From Amycolatopsis sp. MtRt-6 (GTDB lineage Bacteria > Actinomycetota > Actinomycetes > Mycobacteriales > Pseudonocardiaceae), in NCBI RefSeq assembly GCF_017308975.1, contig NZ_JADWPD010000007.1, positions 241,261-305,260 of the forward strand: DNA of 64,000 bases, given 5' to 3'. The first letter of the stretch is position 1; the number at the start of each line of letters is the position of its first letter. The translations under genes and the position numbers were made by a program. The notes under the pieces were generated by a model, which was not told where the DNA came from, did not search any database, and saw only the letters and a list, made by a program, of their open reading frames with translations. Positions 8,931 through 16,228 of this stretch are shown one piece after another.

Positions 8931-9689
8931 ATGAGTCAGGCCACCGATTTCGGCAGCACCGCTCGGCTGTGGCCGGCCGAACACCTCGACCCCGCTCCGC
9001 TGACCGTGCTGCTCGCCGACCCGCAGCCGTCGGTGCGCCACTGGGTCCGGGCCGCGCTGGAACGCGCCGGCGGGGTGTTCGTGGTCGGCGAGGCGGCCAC
9101 GGCGAACGGGGTGCTCGCGGAAACCGCGCGGCACCGGCCGGACGTCCTGGTGGTGGATCCACTGCTCGGCGGGGCCGGACCGGCCGAGGTGATCGGCCGG
9201 GTGCCGCTGGTGTCACCGGGAACGAAAGTCCTCGTGCTGAGCTCGGCCGACGACGACACCGCCGTCCGGTCGGCGATCCACGCGGGCGCGCGCGGGTACC
9301 TGGTCAAGGGGGCGGATGCCGAGCAGATCGTGCGGGGGGTGCGGGTCGTGGCGGCGGGCGAGGCGATCGTCGGCCGGGCGATCGCGGCCCGGTTCAGCGC
9401 TTTGGTGCGGGGCGGAGGTGCCGAGCCGTATCCCTTTCCGCAATTGACGGCGAGGGAACGGCAGGTCCTCGAGCGTATCGCAGCCGGTCGCTCGAACGGG
9501 GTAATCGCCCGCGATCTCGGACTCGCCCCCAAGACCATCAGCAATCGCGTGTCGGCAATTTTTACAAAACTCCGAGTAGCCGATCGAGCACAGGCCATAG
9601 TGTTGGCGCGGGACGCCGGACTCGGGCGCGGGGAATTCACCGGCGATCGGGAACAGTTCCCCTATCGCCGGGAAACCGGCCCGACCTAG
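8931..9689 (+). CDS. NarL/FixJ-type LuxR-family response regulator
   Basis: A 252-residue protein with an N-terminal receiver domain and a C-terminal LuxR HTH. The receiver keeps the phosphoacceptor-position Asp76 (VLVVDPLL) and the conserved Lys126 (GYLVKGA), but the usual pair of acidic residues after beta-strand 1 is reduced to one (LLADPQP). Phosphorylation-independent or ligand-driven control is therefore possible. The HTH (LTARERQVLERIAAG through ISNRVSAIFTKL) is intact. ATG 8931 has AGGGGG five bases upstream. No partner histidine kinase is encoded nearby, which makes it an orphan regulator. It probably controls the cluster through the twin palindromes just upstream. Confidence 0.85.
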   Translation: MSQATDFGSTARLWPAEHLDPAPLTVLLADPQPSVRHWVRAALERAGGVFVVGEAATANGVLAETARHRPDVLVVDPLLGGAGPAEVIGRVPLVSPGTKVLVLSSADDDTAVRSAIHAGARGYLVKGADAEQIVRGVRVVAAGEAIVGRAIAARFSALVRGGGAEPYPFPQLTARERQVLERIAAGRSNGVIARDLGLAPKTISNRVSAIFTKLRVADRAQAIVLARDAGLGRGEFTGDREQFPYRRETGPT

Positions 9690-9742
9690 CGTCGATCGGC
9701 GTCGGACGCCCGACCGCCGGACCACGCTGATCGGAGTGGGAT

Positions 9743-10147
9743 GTGACTGGACAGGACCTTGCCCTCGTGGAGATCCGCAGGCTGGAACCCGAGCACCTGA
9801 CGCGGGCCTACGGACTGGACATGAAGCTGCTCTACCCGTGGGACGGCATGGCCGCGCCGTTCCGCGGGGCCTGGTGCGTGCTGCGCCCGGGTGACTCGTC
9901 GGTGGCCCACGCCCACCACGAGCACGAGATCTTCATCGGCATGGCCGGGCGCGCCGAAGTTGTCGCAGGTGACCGCCGGCACGCCTTCGCGGCCGGGGAC
10001 ATCGTGTTCCTGCGGCCGGGCATCGAGCACCACCTCGTCAACGACCCCGACGCCGGCGAAGACTTCTCCTACTACGCGATCTGGTGGGACCGGGAGATGT
10101 CGGCCGAGTTCGCCGCGCACGACACCGGTGAGGCGGGATCGGCGTGA
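9743..10147 (+). CDS. Stand-alone cupin (hydrazine synthetase cupin subunit)
   Basis: A 134-residue single-domain cupin. It matches the first cupin motif exactly: Gly50-X5-His56-X-His58-X3-Glu62-X6-Gly69. The second motif is recognisable as PGIEHHLVN, with His96 and Asn100, so the metal site is complete. In fused hydrazine synthetases a cupin of this kind catalyses the rearrangement of the aminoacyl ester of N6-hydroxylysine into a hydrazine. Here it is a free protein encoded on the opposite strand from the MetRS-like enzyme, so the two would have to meet in trans. The GTG start at 9743 has GGAG six bases upstream. A role as an unrelated sugar or dioxygenase cupin cannot be excluded from sequence alone. 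Confidence 0.75.
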   Translation: MTGQDLALVEIRRLEPEHLTRAYGLDMKLLYPWDGMAAPFRGAWCVLRPGDSSVAHAHHEHEIFIGMAGRAEVVAGDRRHAFAAGDIVFLRPGIEHHLVNDPDAGEDFSYYAIWWDREMSAEFAAHDTGEAGSA

Positions 10148-10461
10148 TCGACTACGACGGGCGGAAGTTCCGCAAGGCCGGCGCCGAGGCCGTGGCCGTC
10201 TACCGGCAGGAGGACGACATCGTCTGGGCGGAGTTCGCCGGGGGAGAGGTGCGGCGCGGCGCGATCGCCGGCACCCAGCGGGCGGACGGGGTCCTCCACC
10301 TCGGCTACACGGTGGTGCTGGCCACCGGCGAGGTGATCTGCGGGCACACGGTGAACACGCCGGAGGTCGCCGAAGACGGCCGGCTCCGGCTGCGCGAGGT
10401 GTGGGAGCGCTACGGCCCGCACGCCGCCACCGGCGTCTCCTACCTCGACGAGGTGAGCTAG
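10144..10461 (+). CDS. Small beta-rich protein of unknown function
   Basis: This 105-residue protein has a pattern I associate with a small family found in Firmicutes and actinobacteria, often mis-annotated as n-acetylglutamate synthase. It starts MIDYDGRKF, has alternating strands with a central EFAGGEVRRGAIAGT segment, a GHTVNTPEV stretch and a WERYG end. The pattern suggests an eight-stranded small barrel, a fold that often binds small ligands. It overlaps the cupin gene by four bases (GTGA) and the next gene by one (TAGTG), so it is made together with the cupin and oxidase. I see no catalytic motif and propose no reaction. Confidence 0.6.
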   Translation: MIDYDGRKFRKAGAEAVAVYRQEDDIVWAEFAGGEVRRGAIAGTQRADGVLHLGYTVVLATGEVICGHTVNTPEVAEDGRLRLREVWERYGPHAATGVSYLDEVS

Positions 10462-11837
10462 TGTCCCGGCGCCCCTCCGACGCGGACTGGAGACGTCTCG
10501 AGCACGCGGTGACCGGTCGCGTGCGGCGGCCCGGCGAGACCGGGTTCCGCGCCGCGAGCGCGCCGTTCAACAAGCGGTTCGCCGGGATCACCCCCGCCGG
10601 CGTGGTGTCCGTGGCCGGGGCCGCGGACGTGCGGCGCGGCATCGAGTGGGCGCGCGACACCGGTGTCGGCGTCGTCGCCCGCGGCGGCGGGCACAGCTTC
10701 GCGGGACATTCGGTGAACACCGGCCTCGTCCTCGACCTCGGCGCGCTGAACACGGTGTCGGCCGACGCCTCGACCGGGCTGGTGACGGCCGGGGGCGGCG
10801 CGCTGATGACGGACGTCTACGCCGCCATCGAGCCCTGCGAGATGGCCTTCGCGCTCGGCAACAGCGCCACGGTCGGCATCGGCGGGCTCACCCTCGGCGG
10901 CGGGTGCGGGGCCACCTCACGCGCGTACGGGCTGACCGCGGACGCGCTCGTCGCGACCACGATCGTAACCGCGGACGGGCGGCTGCGGCACTGCGACGCC
11001 GAGACCAACGCCGACCTGTTCTGGGCGTGCCGCGGCGGGGGCGGCGGGAACTTCGGCGTCAACGTGTCCTTCACCTTCCAGGCGCGGCCGGTGACCGGCT
11101 GCGCCACCTACGTGCTGTTGTGGGAGAGCGCGGACGCGGCGAAGGTCTTTTCGGTCCTGCAGGACACCGTGCGGCGCGCCCCGGACGAGTTCGCGGCCCG
11201 GATCGGCGTCAGCAGGGCCGGTGGAGACACCGTCGTGTCGGCCATCGGGCAGCACCTCGGGTCCGCCGCCGAGCTGCGGGAAATCCTCGACCCGGTGCTG
11301 TCCGTCGCGCCGCCGGTCCGCGCGGTCATCGAGAACCGGACCTTCTGGCAGGCCAAGGACGACCTGCGGCACGAGACCGCCGAGGGCGCGTTCGCGGCCC
11401 GGACCAACATCGTCTCCCGGCCGTTGCCCGACGAGGCGATCGCCACGATGCTCGCGTTCGTCGAACGCCGTCCCGGCAGCGGCAACCCCGACGGTGGTGG
11501 TGCCGCCCTGTTCTCCTGGGGCGGCGCGATCAACCGCGTGGGCGCGACGGAGACCGCGTTCGTCCACCGCGACACGATGTTCCTGCTGTCGATGGACACG
11601 TCGTGGGCCGAGGACGACGAACCGGCCGTGGTCGAGGCCAATCTCCGCTGGCTGGCGGACCTGGGGGAGGCGATGGCGCCGTACGTGTCCGGCGGCGCCT
11701 TCCAGAACTTCACCGACCCGGACCTCGCGGACTGGCGCAGCGCGTACTACGGCGTCAACTACCCGCGGCTGCGGCGGATCAAGGAGCAGGTCGATCCGGA
11801 CGGGTTCTTCACCTTCGCGCAAAGCATCGGCTCATGA
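10461..11837 (+). CDS. FAD-linked oxidase, berberine-bridge-enzyme (BBE) type
   Basis: A 458-residue flavin oxidase of the PCMH/BBE family. The FAD domain carries VARGGGHSFAGHS, with the His expected to be linked covalently to the flavin. The loop that carries a second, cysteinyl link in bicovalent members reads GNSATVGIGGLTLGGGCG, with Ser in the Cys position, so a single covalent bond is likely. The C-terminus has the BBE signature NYPRLRRIKEQVDPDGFFTF. These enzymes oxidise alcohols, amines or C-N bonds with O2. In this cluster oxidation of a hydrazine to a hydrazone or azo state is possible but unproven. The GTG start at 10461 shares a base with the preceding TAG; its stop overlaps the next ATG. 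Confidence 0.85.
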   Translation: MSRRPSDADWRRLEHAVTGRVRRPGETGFRAASAPFNKRFAGITPAGVVSVAGAADVRRGIEWARDTGVGVVARGGGHSFAGHSVNTGLVLDLGALNTVSADASTGLVTAGGGALMTDVYAAIEPCEMAFALGNSATVGIGGLTLGGGCGATSRAYGLTADALVATTIVTADGRLRHCDAETNADLFWACRGGGGGNFGVNVSFTFQARPVTGCATYVLLWESADAAKVFSVLQDTVRRAPDEFAARIGVSRAGGDTVVSAIGQHLGSAAELREILDPVLSVAPPVRAVIENRTFWQAKDDLRHETAEGAFAARTNIVSRPLPDEAIATMLAFVERRPGSGNPDGGGAALFSWGGAINRVGATETAFVHRDTMFLLSMDTSWAEDDEPAVVEANLRWLADLGEAMAPYVSGGAFQNFTDPDLADWRSAYYGVNYPRLRRIKEQVDPDGFFTFAQSIGS

Positions 11838-12496
11838 TCGGCGACGACAAGGTGCGCATCTGGACGGCGGCCGAAGTCGCGGCCGGCACCGGGCCGGCCG
11901 AGCACCTCCCGCACCTGCGCGAAATCCTCGCCTGGGCGTGGCGGTACCTGGTGTCCCCGCACCCGGACCTCGGCCGCAACGGCCCGGTGTGCCCCTACAC
12001 CCAGCCGTCACTCCACAAAGGACTGTTCCACCTCGCCGCGCTGACCGCCGCGCCCGACGACGTCGACGTCCACGCCGCGATCGAGAGCCTGCGCGCGTGG
12101 TACGAGCGGCTCTCGGCCGGCATCGCGCCGGAGCACCGGGAGCTGCTGACGATCCTGCTCGTGCTGCCGCAGCTGGACCACCGTGACGCCACCCCGCTGG
12201 ACGACCTGCAGCGCGAGGCGAAGGACGGGTTCGTCGCCGACGGGCTGATGATCGGGCAGTTCCACCCGGTCTGCGACCAGCCCGGCCTGTGGAACGACGA
12301 GTTCAAGGCGCTGCGCGCGCCGGTGCCGCTGCTGGCCGTTCGCAAGCTGGTCGTGTTCGACCTGCCGTTCCTGATGGACAGCACGGCACACGCCGAGAGC
12401 TACTTCCGGCGGTTCGCCCCGGACATCCCGCCCCGCATCCGCGCCCAGCTGGTCAAGCGGCTGGTGGGCACCGAGAAGTCGTTGCAGACGGCCTGA
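11834..12496 (+). CDS. DUF6875-like protein of unknown function
   Basis: A 220-residue protein with the motif HPDLGRNGPVCPYTQPSL at about residues 47-64, which I associate with DUF6875, a family of unknown function in actinobacterial biosynthetic loci. The assignment is from memory of the motif, so it is moderate. The rest is mainly helical with a conserved-looking MIGQFHP segment and a PFLMDSTAHAESYFRRF stretch near the C-terminus. The invariant-looking Cys and the clustered His/Asp residues could form a metal or catalytic site. It starts at ATG 11834 inside the stop of the BBE oxidase gene (ATGA), so it is part of the operon. Confidence 0.6.
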   Translation: MIGDDKVRIWTAAEVAAGTGPAEHLPHLREILAWAWRYLVSPHPDLGRNGPVCPYTQPSLHKGLFHLAALTAAPDDVDVHAAIESLRAWYERLSAGIAPEHRELLTILLVLPQLDHRDATPLDDLQREAKDGFVADGLMIGQFHPVCDQPGLWNDEFKALRAPVPLLAVRKLVVFDLPFLMDSTAHAESYFRRFAPDIPPRIRAQLVKRLVGTEKSLQTA

Positions 12497-12515
12497 ACAC
12501 ACCCAGGAGAGACTT

Positions 12516-13322
12516 TTGCGGCACTACCTCATGGTCAGACCGGCGTACTTCGACGTCGAATACTCGATCAACCCGTGGATGGATCCCGGCAAGCCCACCG
12601 ACACCGAACTCGCGGTCGCGCAGTGGGAGTGGCTGCGCGACCTCTACCTCGACCTGGGGCACCGGGTGGACCTGCTCGACCCGGTGCCGGGCCTGCCGGA
12701 CATGGTGTACGCGGCCAACGGCGCCACCGTGGTGAACGGCCGGGTGCTCGTCGCGCGCTTCCGCCACCGGCAGCGTCGTCCGGAGTCGGCGGCGTACCGG
12801 AAGTGGTTCGCCGGGCACGGGTACCGGGACGTCCGGCAGGCGCGGTGGCCCAACGAGGGCGAAGGCGACTTCCTGGTCGCCGGCCCCCGGATCCTGGCCG
12901 GTTCGGGGTTCCGGACCGACCCCCGGGCCCACGAAGAGGCCGCGGAGTTCTTCGGCCTGCCGGTGGTGGGCCTGACGCTGACCGACCCGCGCTACTACCA
13001 CCTGGACACCGCACTGGCCGTGCTGGCCGACGACGTGATCATGTACGCGCCGGAGGCGTTCGCCGAGGACAGCCGGCGGCGGCTCGAGCAGCTGTACCCG
13101 GACGCCGTCATCGCCTCGTCCGCCGATACCGCGGCGTTCGGCTTGAACGCCGTCTCCGACGGGCGGCACGTCGTCCTGCCCCAGGCCGCCACGCGGCTGA
13201 CGGCGCAGCTGCGGGAGCGGGGCTTCGAGCCGATCGGCGCCGACCTGTCGGAGCTGCTCAAAGGGGGCGGCAGCGTCAAGTGCTGCACGCTGGAACTGCG
13301 TCACGGGGGAGAAGTGCGGTGA
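12516..13322 (+). CDS. Dimethylarginine dimethylaminohydrolase (DDAH)/amidinotransferase-fold enzyme
   Basis: A 268-residue pentein-fold enzyme. It shows the guanidine-site acidic pair in EGEGDFLVA, the catalytic His in YYHLDTALAVL, and a C-terminal GGGSVKCCTLEL with the nucleophilic Cys (residue 256 or 257). DDAH-type enzymes convert arginine or methylarginines to citrulline; related actinobacterial enzymes work in arginine and ornithine catabolism, usually beside an ornithine aminotransferase, which is absent here. It may hydrolyse a guanidino intermediate or supply citrulline or ornithine for the cluster product. I chose TTG 12516 because AGGAGA ends five bases before it; ATG 12531 is the alternative. 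Confidence 0.8.
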   Translation: MRHYLMVRPAYFDVEYSINPWMDPGKPTDTELAVAQWEWLRDLYLDLGHRVDLLDPVPGLPDMVYAANGATVVNGRVLVARFRHRQRRPESAAYRKWFAGHGYRDVRQARWPNEGEGDFLVAGPRILAGSGFRTDPRAHEEAAEFFGLPVVGLTLTDPRYYHLDTALAVLADDVIMYAPEAFAEDSRRRLEQLYPDAVIASSADTAAFGLNAVSDGRHVVLPQAATRLTAQLRERGFEPIGADLSELLKGGGSVKCCTLELRHGGEVR

Positions 13323-15022
13323 GAAGAGCTCTCGCACTGGCCCTCGTGGTGCCGCTGTCGGTCGCGATCGCCGTGCCTGCCACGTCGGCGCAGCCACCGT
13401 TGCCGGCCTCCGAGTTCTCCGTCCTGGCCCGTGCCGGTGCCGGCGGCTACGACGTCGTGGCGGCCGAGAAGGCCGTCCGGGCGGCGGGCGGCACGGTCGT
13501 GGCGAGCAACGCCGCGGCCGGCCTGATCACCGCGACCGCGCCCGCCGGCGGTTTCCTCGAACGGATCTCGCGCGACCGCGCGGTGTTCGGCGCCGCCAAG
13601 GCGAAGTCGATCGGCACGGTGCCGAAGAGCGGCAAGGCCGTGCCGAAACCCGACGTCGTCGAGGCGGAACCCGGCCGCGCCGCACCTCGGCCGGGTTCGT
13701 CCGCCGGTCTCGACCCGCTCGACGACCGGCTCTGGGGCCTCAAGTCGGTGCGGTCGGACCTCGCGCGCACGGTCCAGCCCGGCGACAAGCGGGTCAAGGT
13801 CGGCGTCATCGACTCGGGCATCGACGGCACGCACCCGGACATCGCGCCGAACTTCGACCACGCCGCGTCACGCAACTTCACCACGGACATCGTCGCCGAC
13901 GTCAACGGCGTGCCGGTCGACGGGCCGTGCGAGTACCGCGGCTGCGTCGACCCCGTCGACGTCGACGGCAGCGGGCACGGCACGCACCTCGCGGGCACCA
14001 TCGCGGCGGCGGCGAACGGCTTCGGGGTCTCGGGGGTGGCGCCGAACGTGACGCTGGTGAACCTCCGCGCGGCGCAGGACTCGGGCTTCTACTTCCTGCA
14101 GCCGACGGTCGACGCGCTGACCTACGCCGGCGACGCGGGCATCGACGTGGTGAACATGTCGTTCTACATCGACCCGTGGTTGTACAACTGCGTCGCGAAC
14201 CCGGCGGATTCCCCGGCCGAGCAGGCCGAGCAGCGCACGGTCATCGAAGCGACGCGGCGCGCGCTCGACTACGCGCACCGCAAGGGCGTCACGATGGTGG
14301 TCGCGCTGGGCAACCAGCACAGCGACCTGGCGGCACCGCGGCCGGACGCGACGAGCCCCGGCTTCCCGGCGAACAGCACGCACCCGCGCACGGTGGACAA
14401 CGCGACCTGCCTGACGTTGCCGGTCGAGGGGCCGCACACGATCGGCGTGGCCGGATTCGGCCCGTCCCAGGCGAAGGCGGACTACTCGAACTACGGCGTC
14501 GAGCAGATCTCGGTGTCGGCGCCCGGCGGGTACAAGCGCGACTACTTCGGGACGCCGTGGTACGACAGCCGCGACAACGAGATCCTGTCGACGTACGCCC
14601 GCAGCGTCGGCGTGGCGGCGGGGTACATCGACGCGGCGGGGGACATCACGCCCGCGGGCACTTCGGTGGGGATCCGGAAGGAGACGGCCGCGGATGGCCG
14701 AGTGGGCTATTTCCGGTGGCTGCAGGGCACCTCGATGGCGGCCCCGCACGCGGCGGGCGTCGCGGCGTTGATCGTGTCGCAGCACGGCCGCCCGGCAGGC
14801 GGCGGCGGGCTCGGGCTGAACCCGGACGTGGTGCAGCGGATCCTCGAGCGGACGGCGTCGAAGATCCCGTGCCCGGTCCCCCGCACGGTGGACTACCTCA
14901 AGGAGGGCCGCGACGCTTCGTACACGGCAACGTGCGAGGGCGACGCGGAGTTCAACGGCTTCTACGGCCACGGCGCGGTCGACGCCTGGGCGGCCGTCAC
15001 CCACGGCCGCTACCGTTCATAG
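13319..15022 (+). CDS. Secreted S8 family serine peptidase (subtilase)
   Basis: A 567-residue subtilisin-type peptidase with a signal peptide: Arg-rich start, hydrophobic LALALVVPLSVAIAV, and a cleavage-site-like ATSAQ. A prodomain-like region follows, then the catalytic Asp in VGVIDSGIDGTHPD, His in DGSGHGTHLAG and Ser in GTSMAAPHAAG. All three are intact, so it should be active outside the cell. The GTG start at 13319 overlaps the stop of the DDAH-like gene (GTGA), which couples it to the biosynthetic operon. Whether it belongs to the pathway or is an ordinary exoenzyme that happens to be adjacent cannot be decided here. Confidence 0.9.
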   Translation: MRRALALALVVPLSVAIAVPATSAQPPLPASEFSVLARAGAGGYDVVAAEKAVRAAGGTVVASNAAAGLITATAPAGGFLERISRDRAVFGAAKAKSIGTVPKSGKAVPKPDVVEAEPGRAAPRPGSSAGLDPLDDRLWGLKSVRSDLARTVQPGDKRVKVGVIDSGIDGTHPDIAPNFDHAASRNFTTDIVADVNGVPVDGPCEYRGCVDPVDVDGSGHGTHLAGTIAAAANGFGVSGVAPNVTLVNLRAAQDSGFYFLQPTVDALTYAGDAGIDVVNMSFYIDPWLYNCVANPADSPAEQAEQRTVIEATRRALDYAHRKGVTMVVALGNQHSDLAAPRPDATSPGFPANSTHPRTVDNATCLTLPVEGPHTIGVAGFGPSQAKADYSNYGVEQISVSAPGGYKRDYFGTPWYDSRDNEILSTYARSVGVAAGYIDAAGDITPAGTSVGIRKETAADGRVGYFRWLQGTSMAAPHAAGVAALIVSQHGRPAGGGGLGLNPDVVQRILERTASKIPCPVPRTVDYLKEGRDASYTATCEGDAEFNGFYGHGAVDAWAAVTHGRYRS

Positions 15023-15436
15023 CGGCCGTCGACCCAGAACCGCGGTCTTCCGTGGTGATCCACCGGAGCGCACGCGGCCGGCCCGGATCAGGTCGAGCAC
15101 CTTGTCCCGGCGCCGCAGCAGGTGCTTGCCGATGCGGGACACCTGCCTGGACAGCCGGACCTGGTTGAGCGCGAAGGCCGTGGCGAAAGCGGCCCCGGCG
15201 AGCAGGACGACCGTGCCCGCGATGAGAACGACGCCCGCGTCGGTAAGCAGGACGAGCAGCAGGCCGCTGAGGCCGCCCGCGAACGTCGTCACGATGGCGA
15301 GCATGGTCGAGAGGACGAAGAGAAACGGCGGGCCCACCTCCATGAAGCGGGACCGGATCAGGTACACCGCCAAGGTCAGGAACACCGCCACGACGTTCAG
15401 GACGCCGATTCCCCACAGGACCCACAACACCGGCAC
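15017..15436 (-). CDS. Small membrane protein, unknown function
   Basis: A 139-residue protein with about three to four hydrophobic segments (VLWVLWGIGVLNVVAVFLTL, PFLFVLSTMLAIVTTFAGG, LLLVLLTDAGVVLIAGTVVLL and an Ala-rich continuation). It ends in a cytoplasmic Arg/Lys-rich tail. I chose the GTG at 15436 because GGGAGG lies five bases before it. The longer frame from TTG 15490 would begin inside what looks like a TTGACG -35 element. It converges with the peptidase gene, overlapping its 3' end by six bases, and is divergent from the TetR gene, which may control it. No family recognised. Confidence 0.6.
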   Translation of the reverse strand: MPVLWVLWGIGVLNVVAVFLTLAVYLIRSRFMEVGPPFLFVLSTMLAIVTTFAGGLSGLLLVLLTDAGVVLIAGTVVLLAGAAFATAFALNQVRLSRQVSRIGKHLLRRRDKVLDLIRAGRVRSGGSPRKTAVLGRRPL

Positions 15437-15502
15437 AGCGCCTCCCAGGCTCGTTCGGCCCAGGATCGCCGAATCCGGACGCTCCGTCAAGACATAGTGT
15501 CA

Positions 15503-15537
15503 GGACAGTGTGTCCGGATTTGCTGTCCGGGTATGAT
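15503..15537 (+). promoter_or_regulatory. TetR promoter with overlapping operator, leaderless type
   Basis: TATGAT at 15532-15537 ends six bases before the GTG start at 15544, so transcription probably begins at or next to the start codon. GGACA-GTG-TGTCC (15503-15515) is an inverted repeat in the -35 position, and TGTCCGG is repeated at 15511 and 15524. This arrangement is typical of self-repression by a TetR dimer and could also cover the divergent membrane-protein promoter (TTGACG on the minus strand at 15490-15485). Confidence 0.5.
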
Positions 15538-15543
15538 CCGGCC

Positions 15544-16164
15544 GTGTCTTCAGTAACCCGGCCCGCAGGCAGCAAGCGGCAGGACCGCCGAGAAGAGCTG
15601 GAGCGCCGCCTGTTCGCGGCCACGGAGGAGCTCGTCGCCCAGGGCGACGGCTTCACCGAACTCAGCGTCGAGCGCCTGGCCGCGGCGGCCGGCATCTCCC
15701 GCTCGACGTTCTACGTCCACTTCGAGGACAAGGGCGACCTGGTCCGCCGCCTGGCCGCGACGGTGCTGGCGGAGCTCCGCGACGTGTCGGCCACCTGGTG
15801 GGAGACGGCGGACCACACCGACCCGGCCGGCCTCACGGCGGCCATCACGGCGATCGTCGAGGTGTACCGCCGCCGCGCGGCGGCCTTCACGATCATCACC
15901 GAAACAGCGGCTTACGACCCGACGGTCGCGGCCGAGGTGCGCGGGTTGATGCAGTCGATCATCGACGCGACCCGGCAGGCGATCGAGCGCGGCCAGGCGG
16001 CCGGCGTGATGCGCCCGGTCCGCCCGGCCGAGACCGCGGCGATCCTCACCTGGATGGTCGAGCGCGCGGGCTACCAGCTGGTCCGCGGCACGGAGCCGGC
16101 CCAGGACGAGAACGTCGTGGCGGCCCTGACCGACATCATCCGGAACACCCTCTACGCACGCTGA
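15544..16164 (+). CDS. TetR/AcrR family transcriptional regulator
   Basis: A 206-residue regulator. The N-terminal HTH is intact (FTELSVERLAAAAGISRSTFYVHFEDKGDLVRRL), followed by an all-helical ligand domain. I start it at GTG 15544 because of the TATGAT box just upstream and because the HTH then begins about 20 residues in, as usual. Family members are ligand-released repressors of a neighbouring gene; the divergent small membrane protein at 15017-15436 is the natural candidate target. The ligand is unknown. A strong hairpin follows the stop. Confidence 0.85.
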   Translation: MSSVTRPAGSKRQDRREELERRLFAATEELVAQGDGFTELSVERLAAAAGISRSTFYVHFEDKGDLVRRLAATVLAELRDVSATWWETADHTDPAGLTAAITAIVEVYRRRAAAFTIITETAAYDPTVAAEVRGLMQSIIDATRQAIERGQAAGVMRPVRPAETAAILTWMVERAGYQLVRGTEPAQDENVVAALTDIIRNTLYAR

Positions 16165-16169
16165 CCGCT

Positions 16170-16202
16170 GCGGCCGGGCCGCTCCCGGGGCGGCCCGGCC
16201 GC
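16170..16202. terminator. Bidirectional hairpin terminator
   Basis: GCGGCCGGGCCG (16170-16181) pairs with CGGCCCGGCCGC (16191-16202) around a 9-base loop. It lies between the convergent TetR gene (ends 16164) and the minus-strand SapA-like gene (ends 16229). Confidence 0.75.
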
Positions 16203-16228
16203 CTGCCGATGTCCGGCGGAGAACCCGA

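Noticed and set aside
9649..9661. GGGAACAGTTCCC palindrome as an operator before the cupin
   Set aside because: It lies inside the 3' end of the regulator coding sequence and has no second copy; chance is likely.
15438..15490. Longer N-terminus for the small membrane protein from TTG 15490
   Set aside because: It lacks a ribosome site and overlaps a likely -35 element; GTG 15436 has GGGAGG at good distance.
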